Shown here: positions 23,701 to 33,600 of the stretch, one piece after another
Layout of the letters: each line of letters starts with the position of its first letter
Numbering within the stretch: position 1 is the stretch's first letter
Source of the DNA: UBA1757 sp045627385
GTDB taxonomy: Bacteria; Bacteroidota; Bacteroidia; Bacteroidales; UBA1402
Direction of reading: 5' to 3'
NCBI GenBank assembly: GCA_045627385.1
Contig: JAZQNO010000020.1
Span: 1-64,000, forward strand
Length of the DNA stretch: 64,000 nt
Program-made: the position numbers and the translations under genes
The notes under the pieces: generated by a model
The model's database searches: none
Told to the model about the DNA's origin: nothing
The model's input: the letters and a program-made list of their open reading frames with translations, nothing else

Positions 23701-26154
23701 ATGAACATCTCTTATTCCTGGCTCAAAGATTTTGTCGATTTCGACCTTTCGGCTGTAGAGACGGCCGATTTGCTCACGTCCATCGGTCTGGAGAACGGAC
23801 CGGTCGAGATGGTGGAATCCATCCGTGGCGGACTGGAAGGTCTGGTCATCGGCGAAGTGCTGACGTGCGAGCCTCATCCCGACTCCGACCATCTCCATGT
23901 GACGACTGTCGACGTGGGCGGTCCCGAGCCTCTTCCCATCGTCTGCGGTGCGCCCAACGTGGCTGCCGGACAGAAAGTCGTCGTGGCCACCATCGGCACG
24001 AAACTCTACGACGGCGACGAGTGCTTCACCATCAAGAAATCCAAGATCCGCGGCAAGGAGTCGTTCGGCATGATCTGTGCCGAAGACGAAATCGGTATCG
24101 GAACCAGTCATGAGGGCATCATCGTGCTGCCTGCCGACGCGCAGGTGGGCATGCCTGCCAGCCGATATTACCATCTGGAAAGCCAGCCTGTGCTGGAGGT
24201 CGACATCACGCCCAACCGGGCCGATGCCGCTTCGCATTTCGGCGTGGCCCGCGACCTGTATGCGGCTCTGAAAAGCAAGGGCCAGAACGTCTGCCTGCGC
24301 CGTCCTTCGGTCGACGCGTTCAAGGTGGACAACCACAAGCTCGAAATCGAGGTCGACGTTCAGAATACCGAGGCCTGCCCGCGCTATGCCGGCATCAGCC
24401 TCACCGGCGTCCATGTGAAGGAATCGCCGAAGTGGCTGCAGGACCGTCTGCGTCTCATCGGTCTGCATCCCATCAACAACGTGGTCGACATCACCAACTA
24501 TCTGCTTCACGAATTCGGTCAGCCTCTGCATGCCTTCGACGCCGACAAGATCAAAGGCCGCCGCATTGAAGTGCGTTGCAGCGGCGGCAGCAAGTTCACG
24601 ACGCTCGACGGCGTGGAACGCACGCTCGACGAGAAGGATCTGATGATCTGCAATGCCGGGGAGCCTATGTGCATGGCCGGCGTCTTCGGCGGACTGGACT
24701 CGGGTGTGACCGAGCAGACCACTTCCGTTTTTCTGGAGAGTGCCTATTTCAATCCGGTCTGGGTGCGCAAGACGGCCCGCCGTCACGGTCTGAACACCGA
24801 TTCGTCGTTCCGTTTCGAACGCGGTGTGGATCCCCATCAGACGCTTTATGTGTTGAAACGTGCCGCGCTGATGGTGAAGGAACTGGCCGATGCCGAGATT
24901 TCGAGTGAAATTGTGGACAAGTATCCGCAGCCCATCGAGGACTTCAAGGTGACGCTTTCGTACGAAAAGTGTGACAGCCTTATCGGCAAGCAGCTCGGTC
25001 ACGATGTCATCAAGAATATTCTGGAAGCGCTTGAAATGAAGGTCGTTTCCGAAAAGGACGGCGTGCTGGAACTGCTTGTGCCCGCCTACAGGGTTGACGT
25101 GCAGCGCGACTGCGATGTGATCGAGGACATTCTCCGCATCTACGGCTACAACAATGTGGAATACACCTCGTCCATCAAGAGTACGCTGACTTACAGCAGC
25201 CATCCCGACAGCAACCGGCTTCAGAACCTGATTTCGGAACAGCTGACGGCCTGCGGTTTCCACGAGATTCTCAACAATTCGCTCACTTCGGTGTCCTATT
25301 ATAAAGACCTGCAGACTTTCCCGGAGGCCAATGCCGTGCGTGTGATCAACGCGCTCAGCCAGGATCTGGAACTGATGCGTCAGACGCTGCTGTTCGGCGG
25401 TCTGGAAAACATCGCCCGCAACCGCAACCGCCGTGCCACCGACCTGAAGTTCTACGAGTTCGGCTCCTGCTATCATTTCCATGCGGAAAACCGCAGGGAA
25501 GGGGAGGTGCTTTCGCCTTATTCGGAGGAGATGCATCTGGGCATGTGGCTGTGCGGCAACCGCAATCCGCAGACTTGGAATGCGGCTGCAGAACCGGCTA
25601 CTGTCTATGATCTGAAGGCTTATGTGCAGAACGTGTTCCTGCGTCTGGGCCTGGAAGGCGTGCAGATGGAGGAAGCTGAGGCCTGTGACCTTTACACGCA
25701 CAGTTTGCTTTATCGCACGCGCAGCGGCAAGCTTCTGGCCGGTGTTTCGGAGGTCAATCCAGCCGTTCTGGCCAAGTTTGACATCGACGCTCCTGTCTTC
25801 TATGCCGACATCGAGTGGCCGCTTCTGATGAAGTCTATCCGCAACAACAAGGTTCTGTATGCCGAATTGCCCAAGTTCCCGGAAGTGCGCCGCGACTTGG
25901 CTCTGCTCATCGACTCGCAGGTCCATTTCTCCGATATCGAGCGTATCGCCCTGCAGAGCGAGAAGAAACTGCTCAAGAAGGTGTCGCTTTTCGATGTCTA
26001 CGAAGGCAAGTCGCTGCCTGCCGGCAAGAAGTCGTACGCTGTGAGCTTTGTCCTTCAGGACGAGTCGCAGACGCTGACGGACCAGCGCATTGAGGCGATC
26101 ATGAATAAGATAATCAGCAACATTAAACAACAATTGGGCGCAAGCCTCAGATAA
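23701..26154 (+). CDS. pheT: phenylalanine-tRNA ligase beta subunit
   Basis: An 817-residue subunit of the (alpha-beta)2 enzyme that charges tRNA-Phe. The N-terminus MNISYSWLKDFVDF precedes an OB-fold tRNA-binding domain (residues about 40-150, with HPDSDHLHV and GAPNVAAGQ). B3/B4 editing features (GISLTGVHV, INNVVDITNYLLHEFGQPLHAFD) and a B5 domain follow. The C-terminal FDX-ACB anticodon-binding domain includes FPEVRRDLALLI and YAVSFVLQDESQTLTD. pheS is not adjacent, as is common in Bacteroidota. Confidence 0.97.
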   Translation: MNISYSWLKDFVDFDLSAVETADLLTSIGLENGPVEMVESIRGGLEGLVIGEVLTCEPHPDSDHLHVTTVDVGGPEPLPIVCGAPNVAAGQKVVVATIGTKLYDGDECFTIKKSKIRGKESFGMICAEDEIGIGTSHEGIIVLPADAQVGMPASRYYHLESQPVLEVDITPNRADAASHFGVARDLYAALKSKGQNVCLRRPSVDAFKVDNHKLEIEVDVQNTEACPRYAGISLTGVHVKESPKWLQDRLRLIGLHPINNVVDITNYLLHEFGQPLHAFDADKIKGRRIEVRCSGGSKFTTLDGVERTLDEKDLMICNAGEPMCMAGVFGGLDSGVTEQTTSVFLESAYFNPVWVRKTARRHGLNTDSSFRFERGVDPHQTLYVLKRAALMVKELADAEISSEIVDKYPQPIEDFKVTLSYEKCDSLIGKQLGHDVIKNILEALEMKVVSEKDGVLELLVPAYRVDVQRDCDVIEDILRIYGYNNVEYTSSIKSTLTYSSHPDSNRLQNLISEQLTACGFHEILNNSLTSVSYYKDLQTFPEANAVRVINALSQDLELMRQTLLFGGLENIARNRNRRATDLKFYEFGSCYHFHAENRREGEVLSPYSEEMHLGMWLCGNRNPQTWNAAAEPATVYDLKAYVQNVFLRLGLEGVQMEEAEACDLYTHSLLYRTRSGKLLAGVSEVNPAVLAKFDIDAPVFYADIEWPLLMKSIRNNKVLYAELPKFPEVRRDLALLIDSQVHFSDIERIALQSEKKLLKKVSLFDVYEGKSLPAGKKSYAVSFVLQDESQTLTDQRIEAIMNKIISNIKQQLGASLR

Positions 26155-26164
26155 TCATTTACTT

Positions 26165-26899
26165 ATGGGAAGAGCGTTTGAATACAGAAAAGCTAGAAAG
26201 CTGAAACGTTGGGGCAACATGTCCCGCACATTTACGAAAATCGGTAAGGAAATTTCCAGCTGTGTCAAGGAAGCAGGTCCTGATCCAAACTCCAATGCAC
26301 GTCTTCGTGTGCTCATTCAGAATGCCAAGGCTGCCAATATGCCTAAGGACAATGTGGAGCGTGCCATCAAAAAGGCCGTTTCGAAGGATTTCGCAGGCTA
26401 TAAGGATATGGTTTATGAAGGCTACGGCCCTCACGGCATTGCCATTCTGGTGGAAACTCAGACCGACAATCCAACCCGTACCGTTGCCAATGTCCGCAGC
26501 GTCTTCACCCGCTATGCCGGCACGCTGGGAACCAGCGGCAGTCTGTCGTTCATCTTTGAGCGTAAGGCTGTTTTCAAAATCAAACCCAAAGAGGGTATGG
26601 ATATGGATGAACTCCAGCTTGAACTTATCGACCTGGGTGCCGACGATTTCGACCAGGACGAGGAAGAGGTCATCATCTTCGGTGCTCCCGACTGCTTCGC
26701 CAAGATCCAGAACTATCTCGAAGGTGCCGGCTACGAACTGATTTCGGCCGAATTCGAGCGTTTTGCCAACGATTACAAGGATGTGACTCCCGAACAGCGC
26801 GAGACCATCAACAAAATGGTGGAACGTCTGGAGGAGGACGACGATGTGTCGACCGTCTACACCAATATGAAGGAGGAGGAAGGCGAAGACGAAGAATAA
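26165..26899 (+). CDS. YebC/PmpR family regulator or translation factor
   Basis: A 244-residue cytoplasmic protein with the family start MGRAFEYRKARKLKRWG and the conserved block ARLRVLIQNAKAANMPKDN, then YEGYGPHGIAILVE. YebC proteins have been described as DNA-binding regulators and more recently as factors easing ribosome stalling at polyproline. Neither role is shown by this sequence. It begins 10 bases after pheT and is followed by a bidirectional terminator. Confidence 0.93.
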   Translation: MGRAFEYRKARKLKRWGNMSRTFTKIGKEISSCVKEAGPDPNSNARLRVLIQNAKAANMPKDNVERAIKKAVSKDFAGYKDMVYEGYGPHGIAILVETQTDNPTRTVANVRSVFTRYAGTLGTSGSLSFIFERKAVFKIKPKEGMDMDELQLELIDLGADDFDQDEEEVIIFGAPDCFAKIQNYLEGAGYELISAEFERFANDYKDVTPEQRETINKMVERLEEDDDVSTVYTNMKEEEGEDEE

Positions 26900-26920
26900 A
26901 CCGCTTCTTTCCGGATACGA

Positions 26921-26955
26921 AAAAGGCTGCTCCGTATGGGGCAGCCTTTTCTTTT
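26921..26955. terminator. bidirectional intrinsic terminator
   Basis: aaaaggctgc at 26921-26930 pairs with gcagcctttt at 26941-26950, with inner tcc/ggg pairing around a GTAT loop, followed by CTTTT. The A-tract on the left gives a U-tract on the reverse strand. It serves the yebC operon on the plus strand and tRNA-Cys on the minus strand. Confidence 0.85.
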
Positions 26956-26958
26956 GTG

Positions 26959-27029
26959 AGGTACCTGGCGGAATCGAACCGCCGTCCCCGGTTTTGCAGA
27001 CCGATCCCTAACCGCTCGGGCAAGGTACC
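26959..27029 (-). tRNA. tRNA-Cys(GCA)
   Basis: The 71-base cloverleaf is complete: acceptor GGTACCT/AGGTACC, D-arm CCC/GGG, anticodon stem TCGGT/ACCGG with loop CTGCAAA (anticodon GCA), and T-arm GGCGG TTCGATT CCGCC. The discriminator base is U, the main cysteine identity base. CCA is not encoded. It lies between a -33/-7 promoter and a terminator, so it is a single-gene transcript. Confidence 0.96.
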
Positions 27030-27054
27030 AACTGCATTTTTTGGAAATGCGCGG

Positions 27055-27085
27055 CAAAGATAGGCCTTTTTTTGACTTTCACAAA
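27055..27085 (-). promoter_or_regulatory. tRNA-Cys promoter (-33 TTTG, -7 TATCTTTG)
   Basis: On the reverse strand TTTG (27085-27082) is followed after 19 bases by TATCTTTG (27062-27055), an exact Bacteroidota promoter. It is 25 bases upstream of the tRNA 5' end. Confidence 0.75.
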
Positions 27086-27100
27086 GGACTTTGTCCAAAA

Positions 27101-27301
27101 TTATGACAAAGCCACGAAGATTTCACCTTCCGTTTCGCTGAAGTTGAGTTTGCCTTCGCGGGCAAGCCAACCGAGAGCGGCGTAAAGGTCTTTTTCGGTC
27201 AGTTTGGTCAGTTTCTTGACGTCTTTCAGGCTCTTGGCCTGACCGGCAGCGTTCAGCACGGTCCAGACGGAACCGGCGTTGTTTCCGATTTTTTCAATCA
27301 T
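27101..27301 (-). CDS. small winged-helix protein (DUF2582 type)
   Basis: A 66-residue protein starting at the ATG at 27301 (MIEKIGNNAGSVWTVL). The segment SLKDVKKLTKLTEKDLYAALGWLAREGKL followed by a short beta pair fits a winged-helix DNA-binding fold, as in DUF2582 proteins of Bacteroidota. Such proteins are annotated as possible regulators without known targets. The frame continues upstream through a terminator hairpin, so the longer version is unlikely. Confidence 0.8.
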   Translation of the reverse strand: MIEKIGNNAGSVWTVLNAAGQAKSLKDVKKLTKLTEKDLYAALGWLAREGKLNFSETEGEIFVALS

Positions 27302-27340
27302 AATAAGGGGTAAGTTGTAAAAAGGTTGATATAAAAGATA

Positions 27341-27363
27341 AAGGCTCCATTCCCTGGAGCCTT
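27341..27363 (-). terminator. intrinsic terminator of the SPOR gene
   Basis: aaggctcc/ggagcctt with a 7-base loop lies 23 bases after the SPOR stop. In the minus-strand transcript it is followed by a U-rich run (TTTATCTTTTAT). Confidence 0.7.
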
Positions 27364-27386
27364 GTAAGTCGTCTCTGTGGAGAGGG

Positions 27387-27845
27387 CTATTCTTTGATAA
27401 GGATCCAGGCATCCGGGAAGTCCTTCTTCAGGGTCTTGACCAGTTCCTGAGCGTCTGCCTTGTTCTGGAAGAAAGATACGATGACTCTGTACATGAGTTT
27501 CTCGTTCTGTCCGAGAACGGTGTTGGGGTAACCGGCTTCCTGCATGCGTTTCAGCAGGCTTTCGGCATTGGTGCGGTTGATGAAACTGCCCACGACAACG
27601 CCATAAGTGCCTTCAGAGGCCTTTCCGATGATTTCGAGAGATTCGGCAGCCTCCTTGATGCTGCTCTTTTCGACCACTTCGATGGTTTCGTTCTGAGCAG
27701 GCTGCTTCTCTGCTTCAAGCGCTTCCTGTCTGGCTTTGGCCCGTTCGTAGGCAGCGTCGTAAGCTTCCTTGTTGGACTTGCAGCCGGTGAGTGCCAAAGC
27801 GGCCAAAGTGGCCAGGCAAAGGGTGAATTTGCTGAATGTTTTCAT
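27387..27845 (-). CDS. SPOR-domain lipoprotein
   Basis: A 152-residue protein starting at MKTFSKFTLCLATLAALALTGC, with the lipobox Cys at residue 22. Residues about 30-70 are a charged, coiled-coil-like linker. The C-terminal 75 residues (EGTYGVVVGSFINRTNAESLLKRM ... YRVIVSFFQNKADAQELVKTL) form a SPOR domain, which binds denuded glycan strands of septal peptidoglycan. It is probably anchored to the outer membrane or another membrane and linked to cell division or wall remodelling. It has its own promoter and terminator. Confidence 0.9.
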   Translation of the reverse strand: MKTFSKFTLCLATLAALALTGCKSNKEAYDAAYERAKARQEALEAEKQPAQNETIEVVEKSSIKEAAESLEIIGKASEGTYGVVVGSFINRTNAESLLKRMQEAGYPNTVLGQNEKLMYRVIVSFFQNKADAQELVKTLKKDFPDAWILIKE

Positions 27846-27866
27846 ATTGGCTTGTGTTTGAGACGG

Positions 27867-27897
27867 CAAAGATACATATTTTTTCAATTTGATTCAA
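27867..27897 (-). promoter_or_regulatory. SPOR-gene promoter (-33 TTG, -7 TATCTTTG)
   Basis: On the reverse strand TTG (27897-27895) is followed after 20 bases by TATCTTTG (27874-27867). The -7 is 21 bases before the ATG at 27845. Confidence 0.65.
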
Positions 27898-27915
27898 GCC
27901 GATTGGCTTTTTGCG

Positions 27916-27923
27916 TAAATTTG
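27916..27923 (+). promoter_or_regulatory. -7 promoter element for folC
   Basis: TAAATTTG, matching TAnnTTTG, lies 40 bases before the folC ATG and is divergent from the SPOR promoter. Confidence 0.5.
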
Positions 27924-27963
27924 CGCCTCGGATGCGGTGCCCTAAGGCCTGCAGGCATACAAG

Positions 27964-29286
27964 ATGACATACGACGAAGTTCTCCAATATCTGTATTCGC
28001 AAGTTCCTCAGTTTCAATTGGTCGGTTCTGAGGCTTATCATCCCGGGCTGGACAACGTGCTCTTGCTCGACCGCTGGTGCGGCGCGCCTCACAAGGCTTT
28101 TGCCAGCATTCATGTGGCGGGCACCAACGGCAAGGGTAGCACTTCTCATATGCTGGCTTCTGTGTTGCAGTCGGCCGGCTACAGGGTGGGTCTCTACACT
28201 TCGCCGCATCTGAAGGATTTCCGCGAGCGCATTCGGGTGGACGGTCAGATGATTGACCGCGATTTTGTGGTTTCCTTTGTGGAAAAATACCGTCGGGCCA
28301 AAGAATTGCCGCCGTTTCCCGCCGATTTCCAGCCTTCTTTCTTTGAACTGACCACCGAACTGGCGTTCTGTTATTTCGCCGATCGGAAGGTGGATGTGGC
28401 CATCATTGAGGTGGGTTTGGGCGGACGCTTCGACAGCACCAACATCATTCGTCCGCTGGTGTCGGTCATAGCGCATGTCAGTTTCGACCACATGGCCATT
28501 CTGGGCGACACTCTGGAGCAGATTGCCGGCGAGAAGGCCGGCATCGCCAAACGCGATGTGCCTCTGGTGCTGGCTTCCAACGGGGAGGTTGTGCGTGGGG
28601 TGGTCGAAGGCCAATGCGTTTCTGTGGGTGCGCCTTTGCATTACGCGCCTGCTGCATGGCGTTGCCAGTCGCGTCCGCAACTGCCCGGACAGGTCTTCGA
28701 TTTCCACCGCTTGCCCGGTGCGGGGCTGACGGCTTCGTCGCTCCCGTGCTGTCGGGATGTCTATTGTGACCTGGGCGGCAACTATATAGCCGACAATGTG
28801 CTGAGCGTCCTCACGACGCTTGATCTGATCGCTGCGCAATTTCCTGTGGGAGAATCGGCTTTGAGAGAAGGTCTGGCCGATGTGATCGGACAGACCGGCA
28901 TCCGCGGCCGTTGGGAAATCTTGGGTGAGCATCCTTTGCGCATTGCCGACACGGGGCATAACGAGGACTGCATGGACCGTCTGATGGCTCAGTTGGCGGA
29001 AACGCCCCACCGACGTCTGCATCTGGTGCTGGGTTTCGTCAAAGACAAGGATGTGGATGCCATGTTTCGTCTGATGCCTTCCGATGCGGCTTATTATTTT
29101 GCCAATGCGCCCATTCCCAGAGCTTTGTCTGCGGCCGAACTGGCCGAAAAGGCTGGCGCATACGGCTTGAAAGGATGTGCGTATCCTTCTGTGGGCGCAG
29201 CCTATAAGGCGGCCCTGGATGCGGCGGAAGGGGAGGATGTCGTCTTTGTGGGCGGCAGCAATTTCACCGTTTCCGAAATTCTCTGA
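27964..29286 (+). CDS. folC: bifunctional folylpolyglutamate synthase / dihydrofolate synthase
   Basis: A 440-residue Mur-ligase family enzyme that adds glutamate to dihydropteroate and to folates. The nucleotide-binding loop is HVAGTNGKGSTSHML and the folate-proximal SPHLKDFRERI follows. EVGLGGRFDSTNI and HVSFDHMAILGDTLEQIAGEKAGI are the central Mur-ligase signatures. The C-terminal domain includes LVLGFVKDKDVDAM. The length is typical. It converges with mltG, with 4 bases between the stops. Confidence 0.95.
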   Translation: MTYDEVLQYLYSQVPQFQLVGSEAYHPGLDNVLLLDRWCGAPHKAFASIHVAGTNGKGSTSHMLASVLQSAGYRVGLYTSPHLKDFRERIRVDGQMIDRDFVVSFVEKYRRAKELPPFPADFQPSFFELTTELAFCYFADRKVDVAIIEVGLGGRFDSTNIIRPLVSVIAHVSFDHMAILGDTLEQIAGEKAGIAKRDVPLVLASNGEVVRGVVEGQCVSVGAPLHYAPAAWRCQSRPQLPGQVFDFHRLPGAGLTASSLPCCRDVYCDLGGNYIADNVLSVLTTLDLIAAQFPVGESALREGLADVIGQTGIRGRWEILGEHPLRIADTGHNEDCMDRLMAQLAETPHRRLHLVLGFVKDKDVDAMFRLMPSDAAYYFANAPIPRALSAAELAEKAGAYGLKGCAYPSVGAAYKAALDAAEGEDVVFVGGSNFTVSEIL

Positions 29287-29290
29287 GCGC

Positions 29291-30346
29291 TTATTTCATG
29301 ATGCGGTTGCGGTCGAGCGCTCTGTGGTAGCGTTCGGCGTAGCGGTTGTGCTGGGCGAGGGTGGACGAATAGTAGTGTCCGCCTGAGAAATCGTCTTTGG
29401 CACACATGTACAGGTAGTTGTGCTGGCTGGCGTTCAGCACGGCGTCGAGGGCTGTTTTGGAAGGTATGCGGATGGGGCCTGGGGGCAGGCCCATGTGCTT
29501 GTAGGTGTTGTAGGGCGAATCTACTTCGGTGTATTCTTTCAGGACTCGGTGCATGCTCCAGTCGTTCATGGCGAACTTGATGGTGGGGCAGGCCTGCAGG
29601 TACATCCTTTTTTTCATGCGGTTCATATAGAGGCCGGCCACGACGGGCCATTCGTCCTTGCGGTTGGTCTCTTCTTCGATGATGGAAGCCAGCGTGGACA
29701 CTTGCCAGGGCTCCAGCCCTTTGTCGGCGGCCTTTTTCAGGCGTTCTTCCGTCCAGAACTGACGGTAGGCGCGCTGGAAGGTCTGCATCAGTTTCTCGGG
29801 ACTGCAGTTCCACCACACTTCGTAGGTGTCGGGCAGGAAGAGCGACATGGCTGTTTCGGCTCTGAATCCCAGGGAATCTTGCCATTGGCTGTCTTTGAAG
29901 GTGTCGAGCAGGGTGAGGGAATCGAGCATGATCTGGTGCGAAAGCACACCGGCCAGCTGTTCGAGTGTGCGCAGGTTGTTGAACTGGATGCGGACCGGTT
30001 TTTGAAGGCCTTGTTTCAGAATGACGAGCATCTGCCGGTTGTTCATCCCGCTTTTCAGTTCGTAGTGACCGCTTCTGACGGCATCGGCATAACCGCTTTT
30101 CCGGGCGGCCTTTTCGAACGACTGAGGCCTGACGAGCACATTCTGCTGTTGGAGGTTTGAGAACACTTTGTCGAAGTTGTCGCCTTTGTGAATGTTCAGA
30201 ATGACGGTTTTGTCGGACTGGATGTTGGGCAGCAGATAGGTGCGGTAGAAGCCGATTCCGCAGAACAATATGATAATCAGGACTGCTGCGGCAGACACGA
30301 GACCGTATCGGAACCACTTTGAGGAAAAGAGATTATTTTTTTTCAT
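29291..30346 (-). CDS. mltG: endolytic murein transglycosylase
   Basis: A 351-residue YceG/MltG enzyme that cuts nascent glycan strands and sets their length. An N-terminal transmembrane anchor (residues about 14-34, LVSAAAVLIIILFCGIG) precedes a LysM-like region. The conserved STLASIIEEETNR supplies the catalytic Glu, and the C-terminal GLPPGPIRIPSKTALDAVLN is a family signature. It is expected to be anchored in the inner membrane facing the periplasm. Confidence 0.95.
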   Translation of the reverse strand: MKKNNLFSSKWFRYGLVSAAAVLIIILFCGIGFYRTYLLPNIQSDKTVILNIHKGDNFDKVFSNLQQQNVLVRPQSFEKAARKSGYADAVRSGHYELKSGMNNRQMLVILKQGLQKPVRIQFNNLRTLEQLAGVLSHQIMLDSLTLLDTFKDSQWQDSLGFRAETAMSLFLPDTYEVWWNCSPEKLMQTFQRAYRQFWTEERLKKAADKGLEPWQVSTLASIIEEETNRKDEWPVVAGLYMNRMKKRMYLQACPTIKFAMNDWSMHRVLKEYTEVDSPYNTYKHMGLPPGPIRIPSKTALDAVLNASQHNYLYMCAKDDFSGGHYYSSTLAQHNRYAERYHRALDRNRIMK

Positions 30347-30353
30347 TTATAAT

Positions 30354-30385
30354 TTTGAATCTTGACAATAAGTTTCCTATCTTTG
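30354..30385 (+). promoter_or_regulatory. tRNA-Ser promoter (-33 TTTG, -7 TATCTTTG)
   Basis: TTTG at 30354-30357 and TATCTTTG at 30378-30385 are separated by 20 bases, an exact Bacteroidota promoter. It lies 44 bases upstream of tRNA-Ser and next to the divergent mltG start. Confidence 0.75.
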
Positions 30386-30429
30386 CGCCGCATTTGAAAC
30401 CGGTTTGGCCGGCTTTCAGCTTCGCTTCC

Positions 30430-30516
30430 GGAAGGATGGGTGAGTGGCTGAAACCAACAGTTTGCTAAACTGTCGTACTCGTAAGGGTACCGGGGGTTCG
30501 AATCCCCCTTCTTCCG
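30430..30516 (+). tRNA. tRNA-Ser(GCU)
   Basis: The 87-base class II tRNA has acceptor GGAAGGA/TTCTTCC, anticodon stem ACAGT/ACTGT with loop TTGCTAA (anticodon GCT), a long variable arm (CGTACTC GTAA GGGTACC) and T-arm GGGGG TTCGAAT CCCCC. The discriminator is G, as in serine tRNAs. CCA is not encoded. It is transcribed alone between its promoter and a strong terminator. Confidence 0.96.
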
Positions 30517-30529
30517 CCGGAATACAACA

Positions 30530-30568
30530 TTGGGTACAGGATGGAAATCCTGTACCCAACTTTTTTTT
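30530..30568 (+). terminator. intrinsic terminator of tRNA-Ser
   Basis: A 13-base perfect stem (ttgggtacaggat/atcctgtacccaa) with loop GGAA is followed by C and eight T. It lies 14 bases after the tRNA. Confidence 0.9.
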
Positions 30569-30615
30569 GTTCTCTTGCAGGATGCGGCTGCAAAGGTAAT
30601 ACATTTTTGCAAAAA

Positions 30616-33600
30616 TCATTTCACTCTCACCGCGGCCGCCGCATTGTCGAGTCGGACGATGTAGAGGCCTGTCTGGAAGCCGTTCAGGCTGGTGGTGCCG
30701 GCGGCGATTCCGGCATTGTACAGCACGCGTCCGCTCAGATCGCAGACCTGCAGCTGTCCGCCTTCTGCGCTGTGAAGGTTCAGCTGGCCCTGTCTGTCGC
30801 TCCAGCCATAGAGCTGGCTCTTGTCGGCTTCGATATTCCTGCTCAGACCGTCGACGGTGACATAGAGCCATTCGGGACCCAGCGGAGCGCCGTTGAGACC
30901 GGCCGTGTAGAGCGGCGACTGGAGGCTGATGCTGAGAAGGCTTTCGTCGGCGAAGATGTGGTCGAGGCCCATCGTGTAGAGATAGAGGTCGTTGCTGCGA
31001 TTGACTGCCACGAGGTTGTTGTCATCTTCTTCGACCATGTTGCCCTTGCTGTCGGCCAAAGCCAGATTCTGGGTGGAGTTGGTCGGAGCCACCGGATTGG
31101 CTGTCAGTGATTCGTCACCCGTGTAGTAGCGGCCTTCGAAGAGGTTGTTGGTGACACGGATGTCGGAGGTGACGGTCGAATCGGCCGCATAGAGCGCCAG
31201 CAGCGCCACAGGATAGTTGACGTTGCTCCAGCGTTTGCAGAAGATGTTGTTGGCGATGGAGATGTCGACCGTGCTGCCTGAGGGAACAGAGGCGAATTCC
31301 AGGAAGGAACGCAGTTTGTCGCTGGCGTTGCCACCGATCTTGTAGAACAGGTTGTTGTCGATGCGGATGCTGAAATTCAGATCGGAAGTCGAACCCGAAC
31401 GTCCGAGATTGAACATCTGGCTGCCGTGGAAGTTGGAAACTACGTTGTTGATGAAGGTGAAGCGGTTGAGCGTATAGGTGGCCGAAGCGTCGAGCTGGAA
31501 CAGATGGCCGCCCAGCTTGCCGTCGGGCAGGCTGCCGCCGTTGTTCTCGAAACGGCAGTTCTCCACCCAGATGCCACCGTAGTAGCTGCCGGCCGCTGCG
31601 GCGCGGCTGCGGAGAGTCACCTGTACTTCCTGATCGTAGAACTGGCAGTTGCGGATGACGAACAGTCCGCTGACCGTGTCGTTGGCACAGTTGAAGAAGA
31701 AGGGGTTGTAGGCTTCTTTGTCGTAGCCTTCGAACCAGGTGCTGTCGACCCAAGTAAGGCCCTCGTATATGAGCGTGTCGCAGCGCGAAGAGCGATTGGT
31801 GGTGATGCGGCCGAACAGTTTGGGATGGGCGTCTTCGGCGGCTTTGATCTGAATGGTGCCGCTGGTTCTGGGATAGGCGAATCCCGTGCTGCCCAGGAAG
31901 TAGACGTCACATGTGTCGGCCGGGCTCTCGTAGAAGTCTTCGAGCAGGATGACATCGCCGCCGATGGCGATTTCGATGGCGGTCTTCAGCTCGGGAACGT
32001 TGCTGACGCTGACGGTGCGCGGCTCTGTGCGTGTGGCGTAGGCCATGCGGGCGCCCAGATAGCTGCGGCCTTCACCGGCGGTGAACAGGTCGGAGGTGAG
32101 GTCGAGGACGATGCCGTCGGCAAACAGCTGGCCGATGCTCAGGTCGTCCGGAATCATGTTGCTCGGATCGGAAGCCCAGTCGGCCAGCCCGTCGGAGAAC
32201 AGATTGTATCGGGCCATAAGCTCGGAAGAATCGCCCAGTGCGTCCAGTGCGAGCGATGTCTTTCCCGTCTGGTGGAAGATGTTGTCGCTCAGGTCGAGAA
32301 GGGCGGTATGTCCGGAAGCGTTCAGAGCGACGAGGGTGGAAGCTCCGGCCTGTGCCGTTTGGAAGAAGATGTTGTGTTTGAGGACAAGCTGTGACAAGTC
32401 GTTCTGACTGTTCCATGCGATCCAAGTGTCGGGACGGCAGTTTTCGAATATGTTTTCGCCGATATAGAGGCTGTCGGCAACGATACCCTCGACACAGAAC
32501 AGGGAGCCTCCCGTGGCACATTGGTTCAGACGGCTGGATTTGAGGCTGATGCAGGCGATTTTGGAAGATGCGTCGGACTTGGCTTCGAGCAGTGATGCGA
32601 GCGATTCGAAGCGGCAGTCTTCGATGAAGAAGCCTTCGCTCAGCTGCAGGTTGTCGCCCAGTTTGAAAGGCGTGCCGTTTTCGAAAGTGACTCCCTTGAA
32701 CAGCAGTTTTTCCAAGTCAAGGGAGGTGGGCTGGAAACTGCCTTTGAAGACGACCGACTGATGTACGTCATAAGGCTGCAGGGTGATTTTGCCGCGGCCT
32801 GCTGAAACCAGCTGGCTCAGATCGTAGCGGGCATCACCGTCGGTGCTGGTCTTGAGCAGAATGAGGGGTTCGGTATTGCCGATGACGCTGAAGTCGTAGG
32901 CAAGCGCCGATTTCAGTTCGGCCGTGTTGTCGACGGTGGCGCCGGTGGTGGTCAGATTGAAGTCGGGCGCCTCGAAATGGCCTGCAGACAGCAGGTAGGA
33001 CAGAGCGTTGTCGAGCAGTTTCAGTCCTTCTTCGTTCAGATTGGTGTTCTGGTCGGCACAGATGGCCAGCATCAGATATTTGGCCGCGTCGTTGCTGTAG
33101 TCTTCATACATGTTGACGATGCCCGAATGGACACCTCGTCCGATGACGTATCCCGAAGGCTCCTCGGTGTAGGTGAATCCCTGGAAGTATTTGCCTGTCT
33201 GGGAATTGTCTTTGAAGAAGGATGGCGTAAGCAGGTGCTCGCCCTGCTCCGTGAGGCTGATTCCGTTGAAGAGCGGGTGAATGAGGAAATTGGAGGCGAT
33301 GACGGCCAGGCTGTCGTTGTCGCCGTTGTTCTGTGTGAAGCCGCTGCCCCAGTTCTTGTAGGCGAAAGCCTTCAGATTGAGGAAAGGCTTGTAGCCGATG
33401 AGATACTTGGCGTTTTTGACCACGTCTGCGCCGCTGCCGGGATATTCGCTGAGCACGACGGCGTCACAGTCGGCAAAGGCCGCCTTGACGGCCTCTTCGC
33501 TGTCGAGACCGGCCGTTTCGGCTTGAGTGAACAGCTTGACACGATAATTTTTGCTCTGCATCAGCGACTTGAGCCAGATGTCGCTGGAATCGGCCGTGGT

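Noticed and set aside
23689..26133. An 814-codon reverse-strand open frame opposite pheT.
   Set aside because: It lies exactly antisense to a confident gene, has no family features and no promoter, and similar shadows appear opposite ligA, the TPR gene and the FAS1 gene.
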